A stretch of 64,000 nt of DNA from Sphingomonas sp. 28-66-16 (GCA_002281485.1 NCGF01000012.1:23919-87918), one strand, 5' to 3'. Counted from the first letter of the stretch, positions 26,958 to 36,095 are shown. Numbers and translations are program-made. The notes: generated by a model from the letters alone, not told the origin.

Positions 26958-28016
26958 ATGCAAGTCGGCGTCTTCGTGCCCATCAACAATAATGGCTGGC
27001 TGATTTCGGAGAACGCGCCGCAGTACATGCCGAGCTTCGACCTCAACAAGGAGATCGCCCAGCGCGCCGAGAAATACGGGCTCGATTTCCTGCTCTCGAT
27101 GATCAAGCTGCGCGGGTTCGGGGGCAAGACCGAGTTCTGGGAATATGGCCTCGAAAGCTTCACGCTGATGGCCGGGCTCGCCGCCGTCACCGAAAAGATC
27201 AAGATCTACGCGACCTGCCCCACGCTCATCATCCCGCCCGCCTTTGCCGCGCGGATGTGCAACACGATCGATTCGATCAGCCATGGCCGGTTCGGGCTGA
27301 ACCTCATCACCGGCTGGCAGAAGCCGGAATATTCGCAGATGGGGCTATGGCCCGGCGAGGACCATTTTCGCAATCGCTACAAGATGTTGGACGAATATGC
27401 CCGCATCCTGCGCGAACTCTGGGAAACGGGGCGCAGCGATTTCAAGGGCGATTATTACCAGATGGACGATTGCCTCGTCCGGCCAACGCCGAGCGGCGAC
27501 ATGAAGATCATCTGCGCCGGCTCCTCGGACGATGGCCTCGCTTTCTCCGCGCAATGGGCCGACTATGCCTTCTGTCTCGGCAAGGGAGTCAACACGCCGA
27601 CCGCCTTCGCCTTCAACAATGAGCGCCTCGCTGCCGCCACCGCCAGGACCGGGCGGGCCGTTTCGGTCTTCGTGCTCGTCATGGTCATCGCTGCCGAAAC
27701 CGACGACGAAGCCATGGCCAAGTGGCAATCCTACAATGACGGCGTCGATCACGCCGCCATCGCCTGGCTCGCCGATCAGGGGGCGGCCGACACGGTCAAC
27801 GCGACGACCAACGTCCGCCAACTCGCCGCGCCCGAGGGCGCCGTCAACATCAACATGGGCACCTTGGTCGGGTCGTACGCCAGTATCGCGCGGATGCTCG
27901 ACGAGATGGCGGAAGTGCCCAATACCGGCGGCGTGCTGCTGACCTTCGACGATTTCATCGAGGGGGTCGAAGCGTTCGGCCAGCACATCCAGCCGCTGAT
28001 GAAGAGCCGGGGCTAG
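26958..28016 (+). CDS. rutA: Pyrimidine monooxygenase RutA
   Basis: A 352-residue FMN-dependent LLM-class monooxygenase. It begins [82 protein letters not shown] and [30 protein letters not shown] are diagnostic of RutA. It opens the uracil ring to ureidoacrylate peracid, using reduced FMN from a partner reductase (RutF), which is absent here. It lies 5 bp after rutD. Gene order is B-C-D-A, unlike the ABCDEFG order of E. coli. Confidence 0.95.
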   Translation: MQVGVFVPINNNGWLISENAPQYMPSFDLNKEIAQRAEKYGLDFLLSMIKLRGFGGKTEFWEYGLESFTLMAGLAAVTEKIKIYATCPTLIIPPAFAARMCNTIDSISHGRFGLNLITGWQKPEYSQMGLWPGEDHFRNRYKMLDEYARILRELWETGRSDFKGDYYQMDDCLVRPTPSGDMKIICAGSSDDGLAFSAQWADYAFCLGKGVNTPTAFAFNNERLAAATARTGRAVSVFVLVMVIAAETDDEAMAKWQSYNDGVDHAAIAWLADQGAADTVNATTNVRQLAAPEGAVNINMGTLVGSYASIARMLDEMAEVPNTGGVLLTFDDFIEGVEAFGQHIQPLMKSRG

Positions 28017-28042
28017 CCCTCCCCTCAACCTCCTTCTTCGTC

Positions 28043-28130
28043 ACCCCGGACTTGTTCCGGGGTCCATGGCGGTCATCATCATGCCGGCGTTGCGTTTTCG
28101 GCGCGGTGGACCCCGGAACAAGTCCGGGGT
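28043..28130. repeat. REP-like inverted repeat (24-bp perfect arms)
   Basis: Perfect 24-bp arms (28043-28066 and 28107-28130) share the core CCCCGGAACAAGTCCGGGGT, separated by 40 bp. It lies between rutA and nadE. It could form a strong hairpin and act as a terminator or mRNA 3'-end stabiliser for the rut operon. Confidence 0.8.
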
Positions 28131-28215
28131 AACGTTAAAGGTGTAAGCCATGCCGGGGCCGCCCCCTGCTCCACTCAACATGGCATTCGGCCCGATAGCC
28201 GGTTAGAACCTCCCC

Positions 28216-30273
28216 ATGGCTATCCTGAAATCGCATCGCTTCTATTCGATCCACGCGCAGGAAATGGTCCGCGTCGCCGCGACCACGCCGCGCGCGACGG
28301 TCGGCGATCCCGCGACCAACGCCGATGCGGCGATCGACCTCGTCAAGAAAGCGGCGGCGAACGCCGTCGACCTGATCGTCTTCCCAGAGCTCAACATGTC
28401 GTCCTACGCGATCGACGACCTGCACATGCAGGCGGTGCAGCACAGCGCGACCGAAGCCGCCATCGCCAAGCTCGCCAAGGCGACCGCCAAGATCGCCACG
28501 GTCATGCTGGTCGGCGCAGCGATCCCGCGTAATGGGCGGCTCTACAATTGCGCGGTGGCCATCGCGCGCGGCAAAATCCTTGGTGTCGTCCCCAAGACCT
28601 TCCTGCCCAACTACCGCGAATTCTACGAAAAGCGCTGGTTCGCGAGCGGCGCGGGGCTGACCGGCATGGATATCGACCTGGCCGGCCAGCGCGTTCCCTT
28701 CGGCACCGACCTGATCTTCGCCGCGAGCGACCTGCCGCACTTCGTCTTCCATGCCGAAATCTGCGAGGATTTCTGGTCGCCCACCCCGCCCTCGACCACC
28801 GGCGCGCTCGCCGGCGCCTATATCTGCTGCAACCTCTCGGCCTCCCCCATCCTGATCGGCAAGGCGCGTGACCGGGCGATGCTCGCCTCGGCGCAGTCGT
28901 CGCGCGCGATCTGCGCCTATGTCTTCTCGGCCTCGGGGCCGGGCGAAAGCACCACCGATCTCGCCTGGGACGGGCAGAGCCTGATCTATGAAAATGGCGA
29001 ATTGCTCAAGGAATCGCAGCGTTTCCGGTGCGAGGCGGATACGATCGTCGCCGATATCGATGTCGCCCGGCTGCGGATCGAGCGGATGCGCAACGGCACC
29101 TTCAACGACGCCGCGCGCCTGGCGGGCGATCCGGAATATGAATTCCGCCGCATCGCGTTCGAGCACAAGCCGGATTTCGCCGATGTCGGCCTGCAGCGCG
29201 ATATCCGCCGCTTCCCCTTCGTGCCCAACAACCCCGAACGGCTCGATGCCGATTGCTATGAGGCGTTCAACATCCAGGTCGAGGGCCTGATGAAGCGGAT
29301 CGAGGCGTCGCACGCCAGGCGGCTCGTCCTCGGCATTTCGGGCGGGCTCGATTCCACCCATGCGCTGATCGTCGCGGTCAAGGCGGTCGATCGGATGAAA
29401 ATCCCGCGCGACCATGTCCTGGCCTATACCATGCCGGGCTTCGCGACGAGCGAGGGCACCAAGGCCAATGCCTGGGCGCTGATGCGCGCGCTGGGCGTGG
29501 CGGGCGACGAGATCGACATCCGCCCCGCCGCCAACCAGATGCTGTCGGACATGCGCCACCCGTTCGCCAGCGGCGAAAAGCTGTACGACGTGACGTTTGA
29601 GAATGTGCAGGCGGGCCTGCGCACCGACTATCTCTTCCGCCTCGCCAACCAGCATGACGGGCTGGTGGTCGGCACCGGCGACCTGTCCGAACTCGCGCTG
29701 GGATGGTGCACCTACGGCGTCGGCGATCATATGAGCCATTACGGCGTCAATGCGGGCGTGCCCAAGACGCTGATCCAGTATCTGATCCGCTGGACGATCG
29801 CGACCGACTTGTGGGACGCCGATACCGATCGCGTGCTCGAGGCGATCCTCGCCACCGAGATTTCGCCCGAACTGGTGCCCGCCGACGCCAGCGGCGCGAT
29901 CCAGAGCACGCAGGACCGGATCGGGCCGTATGAACTCCACGATTTCTTCCTGCACTATACGGTGCGGCAGGGGCAGTTGCCGTCGAAGATCGCGTTCCTC
30001 GCCTGGCATGCATGGAAGGACGCGACCGCGGGCAAATGGCCGCGCGGCTTCCCGGTGACGGGCCGCCACGCCTATGATTTGCCAGTGATCCGGAAATGGC
30101 TGGCCGAATTCCTGTTCCGCTTCTTCCAGACGAGCCAGTTCAAGCGCTCGGCGCTGCCCAACGGGCCGAAGGTATCGGGCGGCGGTGCGCTTTCCCCGCG
30201 CGGCGACTGGCGCGCGCCGAGCGACGGCGTGGCGACGGTGTGGCTGGAGGAATTGCGCGCGAATGTGCCGTGA
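28216..30273 (+). CDS. nadE: Glutamine-dependent NAD+ synthetase
   Basis: A 685-residue two-domain enzyme. The N-terminal nitrilase-like glutaminase domain has Glu in [12 protein letters not shown], Lys in [16 protein letters not shown] and Cys in [11 protein letters not shown]. The C-terminal synthetase domain has the P-loop [19 protein letters not shown] (about residue 375), then [16 protein letters not shown] and [24 protein letters not shown]. It makes NAD+ from deamido-NAD+ using glutamine. Domain order and length match the long NadE form. It is monocistronic. The compositional shift begins just after its stop. Confidence 0.95.
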   Translation: MAILKSHRFYSIHAQEMVRVAATTPRATVGDPATNADAAIDLVKKAAANAVDLIVFPELNMSSYAIDDLHMQAVQHSATEAAIAKLAKATAKIATVMLVGAAIPRNGRLYNCAVAIARGKILGVVPKTFLPNYREFYEKRWFASGAGLTGMDIDLAGQRVPFGTDLIFAASDLPHFVFHAEICEDFWSPTPPSTTGALAGAYICCNLSASPILIGKARDRAMLASAQSSRAICAYVFSASGPGESTTDLAWDGQSLIYENGELLKESQRFRCEADTIVADIDVARLRIERMRNGTFNDAARLAGDPEYEFRRIAFEHKPDFADVGLQRDIRRFPFVPNNPERLDADCYEAFNIQVEGLMKRIEASHARRLVLGISGGLDSTHALIVAVKAVDRMKIPRDHVLAYTMPGFATSEGTKANAWALMRALGVAGDEIDIRPAANQMLSDMRHPFASGEKLYDVTFENVQAGLRTDYLFRLANQHDGLVVGTGDLSELALGWCTYGVGDHMSHYGVNAGVPKTLIQYLIRWTIATDLWDADTDRVLEAILATEISPELVPADASGAIQSTQDRIGPYELHDFFLHYTVRQGQLPSKIAFLAWHAWKDATAGKWPRGFPVTGRHAYDLPVIRKWLAEFLFRFFQTSQFKRSALPNGPKVSGGGALSPRGDWRAPSDGVATVWLEELRANVP

Positions 30274-30741
30274 AAATGCGGGCAAAACGCACGTAAAACG
30301 CACCTGTTTCGCGCCATTTGCCACCGAAATGACGCGCAAAACACGCGATTGGCACGCGATTTGACCGGATTTTGCTGGCGGTTTTGCGGGAAAAGCCGCG
30401 CAAACACCGCTTAAGGCCCCGTCATCGCGCAAAGAAGCGTGACCTTAAGAGAGGTGGGTGTGGCCAGTGACGTCGCGGCGAAAACGGGTCGCGACTGGGG
30501 GTACGCGACCGCGATTCATCGCTGGCGATTGGAGGGGGATTCAACGATTTGAAAGAGCGGGCATGACTGTATCATTGCTGGGGCATGTAGGAAAATTTTG
30601 GCGGGATTGCGCCTCAAAGTCAGCCATTCAAGTTCGCTAGCCGTGATCCCGGAAGCTGACGTACGTTCAGCGGGTTGCCGCGCGTCCGATTTTTTCAGCG
30701 ACACTGTTGGCGGTCGTGACCGCGTGACCTAAGCATGGGCG
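30274..30741. other. Gene-free stretch with short repeats at the edge of the island
   Basis: 468 bp without a convincing gene. It contains two exact copies of AAAACGCAC (30284-30292, 30295-30303; 11-bp spacing, one helical turn), three GCGCAAA-type elements (30334, 30398, 30427), a CTTAAGG/CCTTAAG inverted pair (30410-30416, 30443-30449) and a GGTCGCG/CGCGACC hairpin (30487-30493, 30504-30510). The base composition shifts to lower GC here. It could be a regulatory region, a remnant of mobile DNA or a protein-binding array. No ORF with normal codon use was found. Confidence 0.6.
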
Positions 30742-31371
30742 ATGGACGCGACTTACAATCTGAATGGTGGTTTCAAACCGACCACAAAACGGTCTGCTGA
30801 CTTGGATGGCCCGGATTTTTATCCGACGCCATTGTGGGCCACCCATGCTCTCATTGAACACGAGCAGTTCGAGGGCGACATTTGGGAGCCTGCGTGCGGC
30901 GATGGCTCTATGTCAGAGGTCCTTGCAACGACCGGCTTGCCCGTCTTTTCGACCGACCTCTACGACCGTGGATATGGCAATGCGGGAGTTGATTTTTTAA
31001 AGAGTGAACGCGCCGCGTCGAATATCGTGACCAATCCGCCTTATAACGCCGCCGAGGGGTTTGTTCGCAAAGGTTTGCAAAACGCCAGCAAAAAGGTTGC
31101 GCTACTCCTCCGTCTCGCATTTTTGGAGGGGGCCAACCGACAACGCACCTTGTTCGGTCCATGCCCGCCTGCACGGGTATGGGTGTTTAGCGAACGCATA
31201 ACCTTTTATCCTAAGGATGCGGTGCAGAAGGGCAGTGGCACGACTGCCTATGCATGGTTCGTCTGGGATAAAGATCAAAGCGGGCCGACGGAACTAAACT
31301 GGTTTCCTCCGGGTTACAAAAAGCGCTTCGACAGCCCGCACTATGCTGAAAATCCGATGCTCTTTAAATAG
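30742..31371 (+). CDS. DNA adenine methyltransferase-like protein (NPPYN), phage or mobile type
   Basis: A 209-residue protein with SAM-binding motif I at WEPACGDGSMSEVL (about residues 48-61), an acidic residue in FSTDLYDRGYG, and the catalytic NPPY motif in IVTNPPYNAAEGFV (about residue 97). It lacks a target-recognition domain, as in small phage-type N6-adenine methyltransferases. FYPTPLWATHALIEHE at the N-terminus is common to that group. It is the first gene in a low-GC accessory stretch and shows relaxed codon choice. It converges with the next gene with a 31-bp overlap. No cognate nuclease is recognisable. Confidence 0.85.
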   Translation: MDATYNLNGGFKPTTKRSADLDGPDFYPTPLWATHALIEHEQFEGDIWEPACGDGSMSEVLATTGLPVFSTDLYDRGYGNAGVDFLKSERAASNIVTNPPYNAAEGFVRKGLQNASKKVALLLRLAFLEGANRQRTLFGPCPPARVWVFSERITFYPKDAVQKGSGTTAYAWFVWDKDQSGPTELNWFPPGYKKRFDSPHYAENPMLFK

Positions 31372-32000
31372 TCCATGCCGGCGTCGGTGATGGTAAGACC
31401 ATCGACCGTTCTAACCGCTTGTCCTAATCCAAAAATTCCCTTCCTCCCGTTGCCGTGAGAGATCACGTTCCCTATAATCTGTTGCCAGAGACGTTCGCGG
31501 GGTCGGGACGTCGAACGTTGCAAATCCAGCGCAGATAGAGGGAAAATCTTAGGCAGTTCCTTCTTAATGCGTTCCGTCGACACAGTTTTATTTTGGCGTC
31601 TGGCAGCTATTTTCAGTGCAATCAGACGAGCCTCTTTTTCTTTGAGGCGGTCTTCATCGCTCCGGACCAGAACACCGTACTCAAAATCTTCGCCGCGCCG
31701 CCACGCAACTGCCTTCGCCGGCACTTCCAGCCCTGCCAGTACGTTGTCGAGGGCATCGTTTATTGCATGGAGGTCCACAATCTCCGACGGCAAAAAAACT
31801 GATACTGTCAGAGGTTGGTAGCCGGGGTAAGTCCTCAAATCGAAGCGAAACTGATTTCCAAAATCAAATGAGGCGACTTCGTACTCATCGAGGTCGTCTT
31901 GGTCATTGCGAACGTAGGTAGAAAAGTAGCGGAGAGGCCGCCACACGATCGCGTGTGGTACAAGCTCTGCCGGAATTGTGGTGCGTCGGGGGCGAAGCAT
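31341..32000 (-). CDS. Protein of unknown function with a possible C-terminal winged-helix region
   Basis: A 219-residue protein starting MLRPRRTTIPAEL. The start at 32000 follows a strong Shine-Dalgarno (GAGGAGGAGGG at about 8 bp), which excludes a longer GTG-started frame overlapping the upstream gene. The middle contains a charged helix (about residues 118-148, KEKEARLIALKIAARRQ). The last 50 residues (LWQQIIGNVISHGNGRK...LTITDAGMDYLKSIG) have the spacing of a winged-helix domain as found in restriction-type proteins. This is a pattern impression, not proof. The codons are AT-richer than the core genome. It is the second gene of a two-gene operon. Confidence 0.65.
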   Translation of the reverse strand: MLRPRRTTIPAELVPHAIVWRPLRYFSTYVRNDQDDLDEYEVASFDFGNQFRFDLRTYPGYQPLTVSVFLPSEIVDLHAINDALDNVLAGLEVPAKAVAWRRGEDFEYGVLVRSDEDRLKEKEARLIALKIAARRQNKTVSTERIKKELPKIFPLSALDLQRSTSRPRERLWQQIIGNVISHGNGRKGIFGLGQAVRTVDGLTITDAGMDYLKSIGFSA

Positions 32001-32016
32001 TGCTAAACCCTCCTCC

Positions 32017-32340
32017 TCAAGGTCTGCAATGGTGTATATCGGCGCTAATACAAGCGTACTCGACACCTTCGGCTACCCGACTCTGGACGCCTGGCGTTTT
32101 CGTAAGGTACCAGCGGACCTCAAATGGCGTTCCATTGGGATGTGGCATCACGTCTGTCGAAAACTCGATACCGTCGCGTTGTGGAAGCTGGCCAGCATAA
32201 GCTTGGACCGTAGCCTCCAAACCGCCATTCTTCGGAGTTGTGCCCCATATTTCTCCACTGGCAATTTGCTTTGCAGCAACTGCCGGAGTTTGCGTGCCGC
32301 CATTATTCAACCTGTGAAACGCGCCGTATGTTGCCATCAA
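32017..32340 (-). CDS. Small unknown protein, first gene of a two-gene operon
   Basis: A 107-residue hydrophilic protein, MATYGAFHRLNNGGTQTPAV at the N-terminus and ending VEYACISADIHHCRP. No domain, signal peptide or membrane segment is recognised. It ends 16 bp upstream of the 219-residue gene on the same strand, so they are probably co-transcribed and function together. An internal ATG one codon in (32337) is an alternative start. Codon use matches the other genes of the low-GC island. I cannot assign a function. Confidence 0.6.
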   Translation of the reverse strand: MMATYGAFHRLNNGGTQTPAVAAKQIASGEIWGTTPKNGGLEATVQAYAGQLPQRDGIEFSTDVMPHPNGTPFEVRWYLTKTPGVQSRVAEGVEYACISADIHHCRP

Positions 32341-32621
32341 GCCCTCCCCTGATGCGGGGCTAACGTTTCAACAATCAAACATCCAGAGAATTTAAAACCA
32401 GACCGCATAGATTTCCACAGGGTTTCCCTGAGTTAAAGGCTGTCAATACCGCCGAGCCTCTCACAGATCGAATATGTCAGCTTCCAAATGGTCAACGCCC
32501 AAAACCCGCCAGTCAGCAACCGGCCCAGAAGCCGTTGGGCGGGTGCTGGTATATCGAAGTCGACAAGCCAACATAAGATACCCTTTCTATCCGTCGAATC
32601 GCAATTATCTTCTCGCGCAGG

Positions 32622-33266
32622 ATGGAGATGATGCCGAACATGGATTGCTTTCCGAGACGCGTGGCCGAGAATATCCTTCCCTTGTCGGTCGCAAGAACTT
32701 TGCCTGCTGCATTCCGAGAATGGCACTTCACTGGGCAAACAATCGATCATGAGATTTCAGAGGAGACCTGCCGCCTTTGCGACAAGAAGGGTCTTCGATA
32801 CCATTTCGAGATCCGGAACGACCATACAGGTCATCGCCTGGACGTCGGTTCCGAGTGCATTCTCAAATTCCAAGTCGCTGTCTACGACGAGGGCCGAAAG
32901 CTCGAACCGGTCGAGGCGCGTAAGGCTCTTGTCGAACGGATGCGGCAGATGCGACTCGAAAGCTGCTTACGTGCGCTGGAAAGGCTTGCAAAGGCCGAAG
33001 CGAACGACATCCTTTCGAATGCGCTTGCTTATTACCGGCTCCACAAATCGCTGACGCCGAAATTCGCGAATGTCGTATTTTGGCGTTTGCATGCCAACGC
33101 AATTGATCACGACCCCACGTTCTTCAAGGTACGGCTCGATAAGGCGAGCTATGTCACCGATCTTGGGGCAATGCCCCGGCGAAACGTCCATCGTATCTGG
33201 AAGGCGCTGACTTCAGCTCAGCGTAAAAAGGCAATCGAGCTCGGTCATTCCGCACCGCTGGAGTGA
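32622..33266 (+). CDS. Unknown protein with a CxxC...C zinc-binding-like motif
   Basis: A protein of about 214 residues. Near residue 50 it has CRLCDKKGLRYHFEIRNDHT, then GHRLDVGSECILKF. The CxLC and VGSxCI pattern resembles a small treble-clef-like zinc-binding module seen in phage and plasmid proteins. The rest is helical and basic (RALERLAKAEAN, SAQRKKAIELG). It could bind nucleic acid, an inference from zinc-like cysteines and basic character only. Starts at 32622, 32628 and 32631 are all possible. It lies in the low-GC island with no operon partner in the same direction. Confidence 0.6.
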   Translation: MEMMPNMDCFPRRVAENILPLSVARTLPAAFREWHFTGQTIDHEISEETCRLCDKKGLRYHFEIRNDHTGHRLDVGSECILKFQVAVYDEGRKLEPVEARKALVERMRQMRLESCLRALERLAKAEANDILSNALAYYRLHKSLTPKFANVVFWRLHANAIDHDPTFFKVRLDKASYVTDLGAMPRRNVHRIWKALTSAQRKKAIELGHSAPLE

Positions 33267-33471
33267 GGGGGGCGGATACAAATCATCGATATTGGCGCAA
33301 TCGACCTCCATCCACTCTGGCACAAATACGAGCTTCACACGCTAGCGCTATCGCGAGACCGTTTATTGGTCGATGATGGCAGCTATGGCGTGTTGATCGC
33401 CTTAGACTTGCCAGTCCGCTCCCGGCCCAGTACCTGCCGATCGCTAAGACCAACATCCCGCGAATCTCCTG
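33267..33471. other. Short gap with a possible decayed coding fragment
   Basis: 205 bp between the zinc-like gene and the flavin monooxygenase gene. One plus-strand frame from about 33276 reads IIDIGAIDLHPLWHKYELH, then a further stretch ending GVLIALDLPV near 33410. It looks protein-like but has no ATG or ribosome site, and it runs into DNA antisense to the next gene. It could be the remnant of a truncated gene at the right edge of the island. Confidence 0.35.
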
Positions 33472-34500
33472 CTAAACCCCCACCACCTCCCGCCTCATCA
33501 CCTGCACCGAAAACCGCTCCATCTCCTCGGCCTGTGGGCTCATCTGGAGCAGCAGCAGGTCGAGCCCTGCCGCCTCATACGCCTCGATCCGCTCGCGCAA
33601 TTGCTCGGGGGTGCCGACGAGGTTGGGGCGCAACCCCCGGTTCGAGACCGAATATTCCGCGATCTTCATCTCGCGTTCGAGCTGGGTGCCTGACAGCCAC
33701 TGGTCGAAATTGTCGTAGCCCGCGGGGAGGTCGCTCACCTCGGTGATGCGGGCGAGTTCGCGCTTCGCCTCCGCCTCGCTGTCGCGGACGATGGCGTAGG
33801 CGGCCATGCCGTAGTGCATCGGCGGCTTGCCCGTGGACGCGCGGCGGGCGGCCATGTCGGCGATCTTGGGGGCGATTGCTTCGACGGGGTCGCCGTGCAT
33901 CACGTACGCGTCGCACTGGTTGGCGATCAGCATCTTGGCGGCCTCGCTCTCGCCGCCGGCATAGACGACGGGGGGCCGGACGGGCTTGGGGCTGCAGATC
34001 GCCTGTTCGGTGGTGTAGAAGTTGCCCGCGAAGTCGAACTCGTCCTCGGACCAAAGCCCCTCGACGACCTTCAACCATTCGCTTGTGCGCGCGTAGCGAT
34101 CGTCGTGCTGGTCGAACTGGAGGCCGTAGCGCTTCGCCTCGTCGGCCCACCAGGACGAGACGACGTTGAGCGACAGGCGCCCGCCGGCGATCCGGTCGAT
34201 ATTGGCGGCGGCCTTGGCGAAGAGCGCGGGCTGGTGGAAATTGGGGCGCACGGCGACCATCAGCTCGAGGCTTTCGGTAACCGCGGCGACAGCGGCGGCG
34301 GTCGACCAGGCGTCGAGCGTCGGGGCGCCGACGCCCTTGATGTCGTTCATGTTGAGCTCGGCGATGAGCGTCAGGTCGTAGCCCCATTTCTCGGAGTCGA
34401 TCGCGAGGCGCCTGGTATAGGCCCAGCTCGCGTCCATGCCCTCGTCGGGCACGTTGCGCAGCCAGCCGCCGAACACCGGCATCCAGTATCCATATCTCAT
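33472..34500 (-). CDS. LLM class flavin-dependent monooxygenase (SsuD/SfnG-like)
   Basis: A 342-residue FMN-dependent luciferase-like monooxygenase starting MRYGYWMPVFGGWLRNVPDEG. GYDLTLIAELNMNDIKG, ELMVAVRPNFHQPALFAKAAANIDRIAGGRLSLNVVSSWW and VVYAGGESEAAKMLIANQCDAYVMHGD are typical of the alkanesulfonate/dimethylsulfone monooxygenase branch. It uses reduced FMN and O2 to oxidise an organic substrate, which is not identified. Its ATG overlaps the stop of the ATP-grasp gene (34497-34500), so the two are co-translated. This coupling with a ligase is unusual for sulfonate metabolism. Confidence 0.88.
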   Translation of the reverse strand: MRYGYWMPVFGGWLRNVPDEGMDASWAYTRRLAIDSEKWGYDLTLIAELNMNDIKGVGAPTLDAWSTAAAVAAVTESLELMVAVRPNFHQPALFAKAAANIDRIAGGRLSLNVVSSWWADEAKRYGLQFDQHDDRYARTSEWLKVVEGLWSEDEFDFAGNFYTTEQAICSPKPVRPPVVYAGGESEAAKMLIANQCDAYVMHGDPVEAIAPKIADMAARRASTGKPPMHYGMAAYAIVRDSEAEAKRELARITEVSDLPAGYDNFDQWLSGTQLEREMKIAEYSVSNRGLRPNLVGTPEQLRERIEAYEAAGLDLLLLQMSPQAEEMERFSVQVMRREVVGV

Positions 34501-35456
34501 GCCATCACCCCGGCGCCGCGCGCGCGCGCGATCTCGTCTTCCAAATAGTCGATCAACCGTTCGTGCGGGTCCCAGCCGAGCACGTCGAGCGGGCGCGCGA
34601 CGAAGTTGGAGAGCGCGTTGATGTCGTAGAAGCGCGGCGTCCCGTCGCGATCGTCGATCATCACCTCGATCCCGCCGACGTCGAGCCCGGCCGCCGCCGC
34701 GATCGCCTCGGCGGCGGCGATCAGCATGAGATCGGGGGCCGCGCGGGTCATCTCGATCGGCGTGCCCTCGGCCTGGCAGGCGTCGGCGGGGCAAAGATCG
34801 AACTGGCCGCCGCCATCGATGTCGATCGCGTAGAGGAATTTGCGGTCGAGCGTTTCGATCCGGGTGATCCGGCCGTCGCGCGCGGGGACATATTCCTGGA
34901 TCAGCAGCACGCCGTCGAGGCTGACCGGCAGGAAAGCGTCGGCGACCGCGAGCGCCAGCGCCTCGGGGCTGTCATAGCGCATGATGCCGGCCCCCGAGCC
35001 CCCGATATTGGCCTTGACCACCAGCGGGAAGCGCAGATCCTTCGTCGCGACGGCGATGTCCCGCGCGCGGTGGACGACGCGCGTCTCGGGAATCGCATAG
35101 CCGAGCCCGGCGATCAGCGCGAGCTGGCGCGCCTTGCTGGCATCGACCGCGAGGACATCGGCGCCGTTGATGATCCGCGCCCCCTGCCCCGCCCAATGCG
35201 CATAGAGCGCCGGCGTGTAGAAGATCGCGTGATCAGGGCTGCGCAGGAAGCTCGACATCGCCAGCCGGCTGAGGATCACGCGCGCCGGCGGCGGCGACCG
35301 CGCGGGATCGAAACTGTGCCCCTCGATGCCGATCCGGACATAATCGATGCCGCGCGCGTCGAGCGCGGCGAACAGCGGCACGAACCAGGCGGGGTGTTCG
35401 TAGAAGATGGCGAGATCGTGCATGGCTTCCATCCGTCGAGTGATCGGCGCGGCCAA
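34497..35456 (-). CDS. ATP-grasp ligase family protein (RimK-like)
   Basis: A protein of about 319 residues with the ATP-grasp fold: LRFPLVVKANIGGSGAGIMRYDS is the glycine-rich lid with the ATP-binding lysine, LLIQEYVPARDGRITRIETLDRKFLYAI is the central strand set, and GGIEVMIDDRDGTPRFYDINALSNFV supplies the late metal-binding Glu and Asn. Such enzymes form an amide or thioester via an acyl phosphate. The substrate is unknown. The start is uncertain: 35456, 35432 and 35423 (MHDLAIFYEHPAW) are in-frame, and the third fits the family best. It is translationally coupled to the flavin monooxygenase gene. Confidence 0.85.
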   Translation of the reverse strand: MAAPITRRMEAMHDLAIFYEHPAWFVPLFAALDARGIDYVRIGIEGHSFDPARSPPPARVILSRLAMSSFLRSPDHAIFYTPALYAHWAGQGARIINGADVLAVDASKARQLALIAGLGYAIPETRVVHRARDIAVATKDLRFPLVVKANIGGSGAGIMRYDSPEALALAVADAFLPVSLDGVLLIQEYVPARDGRITRIETLDRKFLYAIDIDGGGQFDLCPADACQAEGTPIEMTRAAPDLMLIAAAEAIAAAAGLDVGGIEVMIDDRDGTPRFYDINALSNFVARPLDVLGWDPHERLIDYLEDEIARARGAGVMA

Positions 35457-35591
35457 GCACCGATGCGAGCGAAGCCTTCTACATCAGCGCGATGATTGCG
35501 CCAGTGGGACGCGCGCCGCGCACCTCTTCGCCTCGCCATGACACGGGCCGCCGCACGCTCAATACCCGGCCAGGCGCCCGGTCGGGGCGGC

Positions 35592-36095
35592 TCAGCCACC
35601 CTTGAACAGCGTCGGCGGATTGATCCGGCGCGACACCTCGCGCATCACGAAACTGCTCCGGATTCGCGCGACATGCGGCAGGATCGTCAGCTCGCGACGA
35701 TAGACCTCGTCATATTGCGCCAGCGAGCTGACATGGATCAGGATGATGAAATCGGTGTCGCCCGATACGAAGCCGCAATAGGACATTGACGGGCATTTCA
35801 CGACCTCGCGCTCGAACTCGTTGAGCACCGATTCGCTTTGCGAGGTCAGCTCGATCGCGACGATCACCACGCCGCTGAGGCCGAGCGCGTTCAGGTCCAG
35901 CCGGGCGTTGTAGCCGGCAATGATCCCGGCCTCCTCGATGATCTTGCGGCGCCGGGCAACCGCCGTGCTCGACAGGTTGATGCGGTCGCCGATCGTGACG
36001 TCCGACAGCCGCGCATTGTCGGACAACAGCCGCAGGATTCGGAAATCGGTGGCATCGAGCTCCAGCGCGCTCGATTTCCGCAAAATATCGACCAT
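35592..36095 (-). CDS. Lrp/AsnC family transcriptional regulator
   Basis: A 167-residue regulator. The HTH is at the N-terminus (LELDATDFRILRLLSDNARL, then TIGDRINLSSTAVARRRKIIEEAGIIAGYNARLD) and the RAM ligand-binding domain follows (VVIVAIEL and SGDTDFIILIHVSSLAQYDEVYR). Such regulators sense amino acids or related amides. The start at 36095 (MVDILRKS) is chosen because the upstream extension is AT-rich intergenic DNA. It is divergent from the TonB receptor gene and reads towards the ATP-grasp gene with a gap of about 135 bp, so it may control one or both. Confidence 0.9.
   Translation of the reverse strand: MVDILRKSSALELDATDFRILRLLSDNARLSDVTIGDRINLSSTAVARRRKIIEEAGIIAGYNARLDLNALGLSGVVIVAIELTSQSESVLNEFEREVVKCPSMSYCGFVSGDTDFIILIHVSSLAQYDEVYRRELTILPHVARIRSSFVMREVSRRINPPTLFKGG

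Noticed and set aside
28135-30432. A 765-residue minus-strand open frame across nadE
   Set aside because: It is an antisense shadow. The plus strand encodes an NAD synthetase with all active-site motifs.
32017-32066. A frameshift joining the 107-residue and 219-residue genes into one
   Set aside because: The second gene has its own strong GAGGAGGAGGG ribosome site just before ATG 32000, which favours two separate genes.
32433-32750. A 105-residue minus-strand frame overlapping the start of the Cys-rich gene
   Set aside because: No ribosome site, no family resemblance, and the plus-strand gene is better supported.
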